From Phalacrocorax aristotelis (lineage: Eukaryota > Chordata > Aves > Suliformes > Phalacrocoracidae), in the NCBI RefSeq assembly GCF_949628215.1, contig NC_134280.1, forward strand, positions 744,001 to 808,000: a DNA stretch of 64,000 nt, given 5' to 3'. Position numbers and translations under genes: made by a program. Numbering within the stretch: the first letter of the stretch is position 1; each line of letters begins with the position of its first letter. Below, piece by piece: positions 56,353-64,000 of the stretch. The notes beneath the pieces are model-generated. The model searched no databases, had not been told where the DNA came from, and saw only the letters and a program-made list of their open reading frames with translations.

Positions 56353-59234
56353 AAAGGAGAAGAGCCAGCTCACAAGTCCCTGGAGGTACAGGTTCATGTC
56401 CTGCAGAGGATGACTCCTCGCTCGTTCCTTCTGCCCTGGTAATGTGAGTATGGGCAGAAACCCTGCAGGCATCGCAGCCTTGGAAGGCTGGATGCTTCGG
56501 AAGCAGGCAGCTTTGCATAATCTCTGCTCCTAGGAAAGCTTCCCAACATTTTCTGTGCATTTTAGAGATGGTTAACAGCAGACTCAAACGTAAAGGCTTG
56601 CTGAGACATGAACCGCTGCTTTTTTATTTATAAGGATTCAACTCCTCTCTGAGCTCTGTAGCTGGTGTTTCTTGTCCCTGCTTGTCAGGCCGTGCGCTGA
56701 ATTCAAAGCTCACTTCTCACAGTTTGATGACTGGCCTTTCTTTGGAGACTGGAAGTAAGGAGCTCTATTTTAATATTGAAGAATTTACTTGAGATATTGC
56801 TATCCTTAATACTAGCATGAGTGGAGGGTCTGCCATATGACTAGAATCTGGGCTCGAAGTAAATGTAAAGGAAACCAAAAGAAGCTGGGATTTTTCCTTG
56901 CATTATCTTTATCAAGTTTTTTCACTGCAAATGACTTTCCAAAGCATTGCGATGGGCTTTGTGTATAAATATGTTTATAATACTTTAATAAGCCTATGTT
57001 CCAGTCCCAGTATATGTCCTACAAATGCATTATTCTCCTCTTTCACACTAAGCCTTTTGATAAAGCATCTGAGGGGAAGGGAGGGGTGCTTTCTGCACTC
57101 CAGAGGTGACAGTTACCGACTTGCTGAAAGATGTGCCTTCAACTTCCTCACTGCTGGGAATGATTGCTAGAACTCCAGCTGCCCCCGGGGAGCCGGAGAA
57201 TACCCTCCTGAGGAGCGCTCGTTTCACAGCGCTGCCGTAAGAGTAGCACCTGCCTTTGCCGCTTGGAGGTTTATTGCCAGTGCGACAGGGAACAAATCAC
57301 AGTTGGGTAAAAATCACTGTGCTGACATGTCAGGCCCTCTCGTGGATGGGGGGACTGCTGCAGTGGGAGCGGAGTGCAGGGGAACAGCCCCATAAAGCTG
57401 CTCTGTGCTGGTTTGTGGTGGCAATGGCACAGCCCAGCGAAGGGCTTTGGGTTCAACGAGATTTATGTGATTTGTCTTGTTCTCCTCGGGCTGGACTGCA
57501 ATAGCCAAGAAGCCGTAACTTACAGAACTGCGCTACTGGAGGGATTCAGTCTAGCTGGTCCCAGTGCTAGCAAAATTATGGGACAGTTTAACATGAAATT
57601 GATACTCGGCTGGATTTTTGTGGTGGGGAGGATGTAATACCAAAATCTACTTTTTTTAAACCTTTTGAGATTATGTTTAAGAACAAATAAGATGGGCACA
57701 GATGACAATTACCTTTTAACGAGACAGCAACATAGATGGGCTACTACAGCAGGGTGCTATTGCAGTTGCCTGAGGAGCTGCTGTTACAAACAGGCAGTTA
57801 TTTGTTCATGTGTACATGCAGCTGAATGCCCTTTTCCCGCTCCTGAGAGCGGGCAGAGCTGCTAAGCTGTGTGCCCCGGATCTACTCCAGCAATAGGTAG
57901 CAGGAATCCCCTTTAACGTGATAGTTTTGCTGTGAAACATATTGGTCTACATTTGTCCTTGCTAGGACAACCCTGGTGTCCTTGCTGAAACCCCTGCCCC
58001 GTGGTGCTCGGGACACAGCTGTGGTGAAATCCTGGCATGGTGGAGGGTCACCGCAACCTTGGAGAACACCCAGATGGATGCAAGCGTTGACCGCATATCT
58101 TTCAGGGTCCTTCCCCTACCTCAGATCATCATCGCTCTTCTGCCCTTGCCGGGAGGACATGGCACTCCGTATGAAATTGCTCACAAACTCCTCATCTTTG
58201 TGTCATCTTGGATGTATATTTAATCTCCCTGTAAATGTTTATACACATACACACCTCTTCAGCTGTATTCTATGGAAACAGGCACACCTCTATACTGCAT
58301 TGATAAAATTGAGGGTTTTGTCGTATTTATTTGCCCTTTGACATTTATTTTCCCTACAGGTACTATTGAGTCCTCGGTATGTATTTGTTTAAAAATGAAC
58401 TGTACAGATATTTGGAGTATTTCTGGGTTGCTGCTCGCATTTGATTCATTGTCAACCACCTTCTGATTTCATTGGTAAGTTAAATGAAAGGTACTGGAAA
58501 TTTACTGGCTATAAAAGAGTCACCGAGATTATTGCTTGGGATCATTATCTTGTACTTCTGCAAGTGTTTGAAAGCCTGATATAAAATCATGGAAACTAAG
58601 ATTATGTAGAGGTTAGGAATCTAAACTTTCAGGACAATTCCAACCCTCAGCAAGAGTCTTGTTGTTCAAGACTTCTTCAAAATCAGCCCTACGCTTTGTA
58701 TCTTGGTATTCTGAAGAATTTATGTTTTGGTTAGGAAAGCAGAGAAGAGCACGGGGTATACATCAGCAGCTATGCTGAGACACACACAGGGTGATACTCA
58801 TTTGGGTACTCAAACCGTTAGTCTGAGTCATTGCATAGCTTACCAGCTACTTGTCAAATGGAAAAGCTGGTAGCACAAAGGACTAGCTACTTAAAATATC
58901 CCATGTGGTTTGTCTACGTGTTAAAGTGTGACAATACAAAACCTTATTTGAAAAATTCAGAGAGAGACTGCTTGTTTGAAATCACGCAGCAGATTTCATT
59001 ACAGCCTTGAGGAGGATTTGTGCACTCTCATAAAATGAGTCTGTAGAGGAATGTATGAAGTTATTCAGGTTAGACCAACTCATGGGAACATCCTCGTGTT
59101 GCCTTTTCAGGCAGATCGTGTAAGAGCCCAGTTCTCGTTTCATTAAAAGCATACAAATCCTTCCTAGGTCTGTGATCATCCATCCACTTGTTTTGATGCA
59201 AAATCAGTCCCTTAATGTCACAAGAGTTTTGTTT
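56353..59234. other. Intergenic
   Basis: No gene or known repeat recognised. It is AT-leaning unique sequence. A short minus-strand frame at 58982-59179 has protein-like composition but no recognised family. Confidence 0.5.
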
Positions 59235-59562
59235 TCATAGACTCATAGAATCATTAAGGTTGGAAAAGACCCTTAAGATCATGGAGCCCAACCGCTAACC
59301 TATCACTGCCAAGCCCACCACTAAACCATATCCTCAAGCACCACGTCTACCCTTCTTTTAAATACCTCCAGGGATGGAGACTCCACCACCTCCCTGGGCA
59401 GCCTGTGCCAGTGCCTGACAACCCTTTTGGTGAAGAAGTTTTTCCTAATGTCCAACCTAAACTTCCCCTGGCGCAGCCTGAGGCCGTTTCCTCTCGTCCT
59501 ATCGCTTGTTACTAGGGAGAAGAGTCCGACCCCCCACCTCGCTACAGCCTCCTTTCAAAACA
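59235..59562 (-). mobile_element. CR1 retrotransposon, reverse orientation
   Basis: Begins at the left with TCATAGACTCATAGAATCAT and AAGGTTGGAAAAGACCCTTA, the inverted CR1 3' end. The inverted GGGCAGCCTGTGCCAGTGCC and TTTTTCCTAATGTCCAACCT blocks follow. It is about 330 bases, 5'-truncated, with no intact frame. It resembles the copy at 38452 in its first 300 bases. Confidence 0.95.
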
Positions 59563-62500
59563 GTTAGAAATCTGTGGTTCAAAGAAGCTGTGTAAAGGAT
59601 AAGAGAAAGGGTTGGAGCAGAGCCTGAATGTCTGCAGGGAAGCCCAGGGCCTGAATGTGTGTGGGAAAGGCAAACCCAGCCCATGGAGGTAACGGCACAG
59701 AGAAAGAAGCAAGCTTGGTTTGACAGATAATGTTGCAATCAAGCCGCAGCGACTCGTCATGAACGAGCTATCCCAAAGGCGTCTCAGTGTTGTGGTCCTT
59801 CAGGACGGTGCTGTGCCCTGAGTCCAGGGCTGAAGGCACGAGTCAGAGCTATTGCAGGGCCGAGCAGTGCCCGCGCTCGGTTTTGGACCAGCTCTGCTCC
59901 TGGGAAGTGCCGGAGAGGCCAGGACCCGCTCTGATGTGCGGCGAGGAGTCCCTCTGTGGGCACCAGTGCTCAGAGATACTTTTAGGAACTGGGGTGCCTG
60001 TGAGGAGATGGGGACCTCTGGGACTAGAGGGGCAGAGGCGGTGGGCAACCAAGGACTAGGTCCCCATGGAGGAGCAAGGGAGCCACTCTCTGGGGTCTGA
60101 GGATGGAAGATGAGGATTTATGGCTTTCCCTCCACAAAAACTGGTGGGAGAAAAGGAGGGCCCTGCCAATGTGTTTTCTCTGCTCTTCCCTTTCCCTTCA
60201 GCACTGCCTGGGCTGATGGCTGTCAGCGTGGCACAACCAGCGCTGGGTGTCTGCCCAGAATGCGTCAGCACTGTGGACATGTTGAAGGGGACCGGAGGGA
60301 TGACAGGACAGTGTGTTCATAGTGCCATATCACTAGTCCCCCAGCAGTAACAGCATGTTAGAGGGATTTAAAGTGCAAGATAAACATTATCTGGCAGTGC
60401 TGCTTGGCACCTGCATGTCGCTGTGTGTCCTTTGCTTGGGTGATTAGTGCCAAGCTGGGCTCAGCTGAATAGCTGCAGAGGCTCTGCATCGGTGGTGGGC
60501 AGCCCCAAGAGCAGTGTTGATGCACTCTCCTGCTCTGCCTCTCCAGGGGGTTGTGAGCAACTCTCCCGCACCATCCTGGGACTCCTGCCTGCTCCTGGAG
60601 AGGGCACGAGGCTGCCCATGACTCTGGGCCTGACGGCAGAGCCAGCGCCGTGCCGGGGAGGAGGCTGGAGCGGAGCGTCCTTGGTGAGCTCCCTGGGCAC
60701 GCGTGGGCAGCCGCTGTGGGCAGCTTGGTTGGGACTCACGCTCCTCGTCTGGGCTTCCTGCAGGTGTGGGTATGGCCAGCAAGACAGCAGTTGGTCTGTG
60801 ACGGACGGGGTGCGTGCGGGGGCAGGCGGCTGGAGGGTGCTGGGGCGCGTGGCATCACCCAGGGGCCAGGGCAGCGCCTGGCCCTTTGTGCCCATGGGGA
60901 GGTCGGCGGCGAGGCTGCTGGGGCAGCTCGGAGCAAGGTCTTGCTGTTTGCTCTGATGGAAGTTTTTTATTTGTTTCTCCTCTCAGCTTGTTTGGAGATG
61001 AGTCACTCCGTTTCAGAAACGTAAAAGAGGATTGCCTGAGGAACTGAAATGCACTTTGTTTGTTTTCAAAGCCACTTAGAGGGGTGATTGTGAGCAGGAA
61101 AAGGGGAAGAGGCTTTGAGTCACCGCGGTCACCGCATTACTCAGCGTGCTTTAGCAAGTAAGCAGATGCCAACCCTAAGAAACAGCTTACTTTTCTTAGG
61201 AAAAAAGAGAGAGCTTTCCTCCCTGCCGTACATTGCTTTTTAAACACTTTTATTTCCTGAATGAGCACCAGGGAGGAGGTGAGAGAGACATAAAATGTGA
61301 GCAGGGTCAGTGCCACCCCTTGACACCGAGAGGTTCCCCCTGGATCTGTCAGAACACTCATTCCCCTTCTCGGAGGCAAAGGATGTATGTCTAAAATTGT
61401 CCCCGTTGTGCTGCTGTGAGATGCAACACACGTCTGTGCCCGGCTGCCTGCCAGGAGAGGCACGGGGACCTCAGGGGCCCGTCACACATCAGCCACAAGC
61501 CCTTCTCCAGGCATGGGGGCCAGATGTTTTCTGATGGGGTAGAAATACCTGTTGCAAGTTGCTGGTTTTTTGAGGGATGAAAGTTTAAGATGGGAATGTA
61601 CCAACACTTCAGCATTCCAGGGGAATGAGTGGATCCCCTGAAGCGGGGGGGGGGAGCCCTGTGCTGCCGTTTTCCTGGCACCAGGGGTTCCTCTGCTCTG
61701 GCAAACACCTTCCCGAGCTGGCCAGGAGGGCAGAGCACAGCAGAGCTCACGTGTGGTGTAACAGCAGCAGCAGTTTAGCATAAAGAGGGAATGTTAACTG
61801 GAGACATGAACTTCTGTGGCACTAATAGCACTTACAGACTAAAATAGTTTGAGCTTGGGCCGGAATATATTACTTTTTTTTTATTGCAGATATCTGCCAA
61901 ATATAAAAATGTTTCAGTGGCCATATTTTAAGTTGGTTACACTGACTAATATATGCTAACGCTAACGCAGCCTTTGGCTGAAGAAAGAAATGATGTGCCT
62001 CAAGATCCCCAGGAAGACACAGGTCCTTCAAACAAGTGCCCTTCTCACAAACACTCCACATCTGAAGGCTGCCTCTCTGGGAGAGCTGCAGGCCGTTCAT
62101 GGCAAGGCAATAGGACTGCTATGGAATAAGAATAAAACAATAGCCCTCTTCACTATTAAATCCCAAAGCATTGCCAATACGTCTTCAAAAGTGGAAAATA
62201 CTGTTTTCCTGCCTGCTGTATCACCGACGTCTCCTGCAAAATCTGGGTTTTACCGGGTGCTTGTCGGACTAGAAGTTGGGTGTCAGGATGGGTCGGCGTG
62301 CCAGCCTTCTCTTTCTGGGCTGACAGAAAAACCCACTTCTAAAGCCAGCGTATGTGCGGCCATTGAGCCGCCGAAGCCAGGCAGGCGACACGGGAGGCGC
62401 AGGGCTGGGGCTGGCCACCCGCGGCCCCGGGTCCAGCAAACGTTGGCGCACGCTTGCCTCTTTCCTTGTCGCCTGGGCTTCCTTCTGCAGCTCGGACAGA

Positions 62501-64000
62501 TTAGTCAGTGCCATTTACCAATGGAGTTTATAGATCTGAAATAAACTAATGTTACTTAAATACTACTTAAAATGAACTTTACTGAAGTAATGAGTGAGTT
62601 AGAATGGATGGAAATCTGTACAGGCACTGAGATTGTTCTTGTTTCTGCTTATATCACACTGGGTCATTGTATTGGGGCTTTATAATGTTTTTTATAACAG
62701 GTTGTGTTACAGCTCAGGACCAGGATGGCTTTACTGAGCCTCTGATAGAAACTCCTCATGAGCCAAAAACCTGAATTAAGTACTTTTTCATGCAGTTGGG
62801 TGCATCATGCAGAGTCAGGTCTGTCAGGCTGCAGGAGGCTTCTGGGTCCGTAGTTCGTTTGCTTTGGGTGGCAAGCGGTCAGTCTCACCGGCAGTGGTGA
62901 ACCTGTGCCCAGGCAGGGTCCCCGACAGCACGCCAGTGGCAATGGCTGCCAGCCCAGTTCTGTGAAAACTTGTTATTTAATTATTTAAAAATAATTTTTG
63001 TTTGGTGACAAAAATGTGGAAAAAATTCTTTAGTTCTCATTGGATGGAAAACCGTATGTCCCTGCCCGGCGCAGGGAGGGTCACGCTACGTATTCTAACC
63101 CCCAGGACTTGCAAGCCCTGCCAGGGCGGACTGGTGATGGTGAAGGTGGAGTACTCCAGCCAGCAGCTAGCTGAGGCATCTCTGCTGGGGCATGCAAATG
63201 TGGGTGACTGCTCCTTCTCCAAGTCGTTCCAGAGTTCCTCTCCAGCACTGACTGGTTCTGAAGGGATATGATATTTTTCGATAGCACATAGTATCTTATT
63301 TGCTGTTGTTCTAATGGAATATTTCCCTTTGCTCCTAAAACTATTGGTAATTTTGCTCAATGGCAAGATGAAGAATCACAAGATTTAAAAAACAGCTGAG
63401 TGAGATCTTTACCAAACAACCAGTCCAGGTACATTGATATATGTATGCAAACATATTCTTCCAGTTGTCCTTTTGGGCATGGCAGAGCACCTGGAAGGAC
63501 AGGGGCTGGACAGACAGACATGGTTCCTGGCACTGTGGGAGGAGCAGCCTGTGGGTCTCCTGTGCCCAGACCTGTGCTTGCTGGCAATGCGGGGAGCAAG
63601 GGGGAAGGCAGCTCCTCCCTGGTGAGCTGGTGCAGAGGTGGGCTGGGCAAGCAGTAGGAGGAAAACAAACTTACTGTGTCAGAAATACGATTAAAATCAG
63701 CCATGCAAAAAAAGCAAACAGAAAAAAAAACCTGGGCTAGGAGTTCAATTCTCGTTTTAGTTGAATGGCCCATCCCACCACGCTCACAGTTTTACTGACT
63801 CTGAGTTTCTGCTGAGATCATGATGTGATCTGTAGTGCTCTGCAGACCAAATATGGGCTTGTCTCCAGCATACGAGGAGACACAGGTTTCTTTTTATAAA
63901 CGATACTAATTTTAAAAACTCATTGTGCTTCTTTTGCAATGCCTTAAAAGCTGTCGCCCTTTCTGTGGGGGGCACAGCCGGACACCCATCCCTGCGCCTC
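59563..64000. other. Intergenic, right end of window
   Basis: No gene recognised. By synteny in other vertebrates CYTIP would be next on the + strand, but I see none of its PDZ or coiled-coil coding sequence here. Open frames at 60447-61047 (+), 60461-60895 (-) and 61990-62544 (+) resemble no family I know. A poly-G run lies at about 61647. Confidence 0.5.

Noticed and set aside
60447-60956. Possible first exon of CYTIP or another downstream gene
   Set aside because: No CYTIP-like PDZ or N-terminal sequence can be read in any frame. The frame is glycine/serine/alanine-rich and looks random.

Overview
The window is bird nuclear DNA. Seven fragments look like CR1, the non-LTR retrotransposon typical of bird genomes, with its usual 3' end near an ATTCTGTG-like octamer. 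There is also one LTR of a type I associate with avian endogenous retroviruses. The one protein-coding gene is compact, about 30 kb from start to stop codon. The species cannot be fixed from this sequence. The LTR type leans toward a non-galliform bird, with low confidence.

The gene is ACVR1C (ALK7, activin receptor type-1C), a type I receptor serine/threonine kinase of the TGF-beta superfamily, on the + strand. It has nine coding exons: 16113-16185, 28910-29140, 41282-41527, 43712-43942, 44174-44341, 44856-45012, 45406-45530, 45793-45923 and 46244-46369. Joined, they give 1,488 nt, or 495 residues plus a stop, with every exon junction in frame. The protein has a signal peptide, a ten-cysteine ligand-binding domain, one membrane segment, a TTSGSGSG GS box and a complete kinase domain. 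The start codon lies in a strong CpG island. A likely 3' UTR of about 7.2 kb runs to a polyadenylation signal near 53543 and has taken in a sense-strand CR1 copy.

Layout: 1-15.6 kb is upstream intergenic DNA with an orphan CpG-rich patch at 4.2-4.6 kb, two CR1 pieces and a solo LTR at 12.8-13.35 kb. 15.6-16.2 kb is the promoter island and exon 1. 16.2-28.9 kb is intron 1. 28.9-29.1 kb is exon 2, preceded by a small CpG island at 28.2-28.4 kb. 29.1-41.3 kb is intron 2, with a reverse CR1. 41.3-46.4 kb holds exons 3-9. 46.4-53.6 kb is the 3' UTR. 53.6-64 kb is intergenic, with two reverse CR1 copies. In other vertebrates ACVR1 lies upstream and CYTIP downstream of ACVR1C; I recognise no exon of either here.

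No operon, CRISPR array, tRNA, rRNA or clearly novel multi-gene system is visible. The points most worth a second look are a GC-AG intron at the exon 5 donor, a run of frame-neutral phase 1 exons (2-5), an intron 6 that is open almost to its end, the orphan CpG islands, and a few unexplained open frames on the minus strand.
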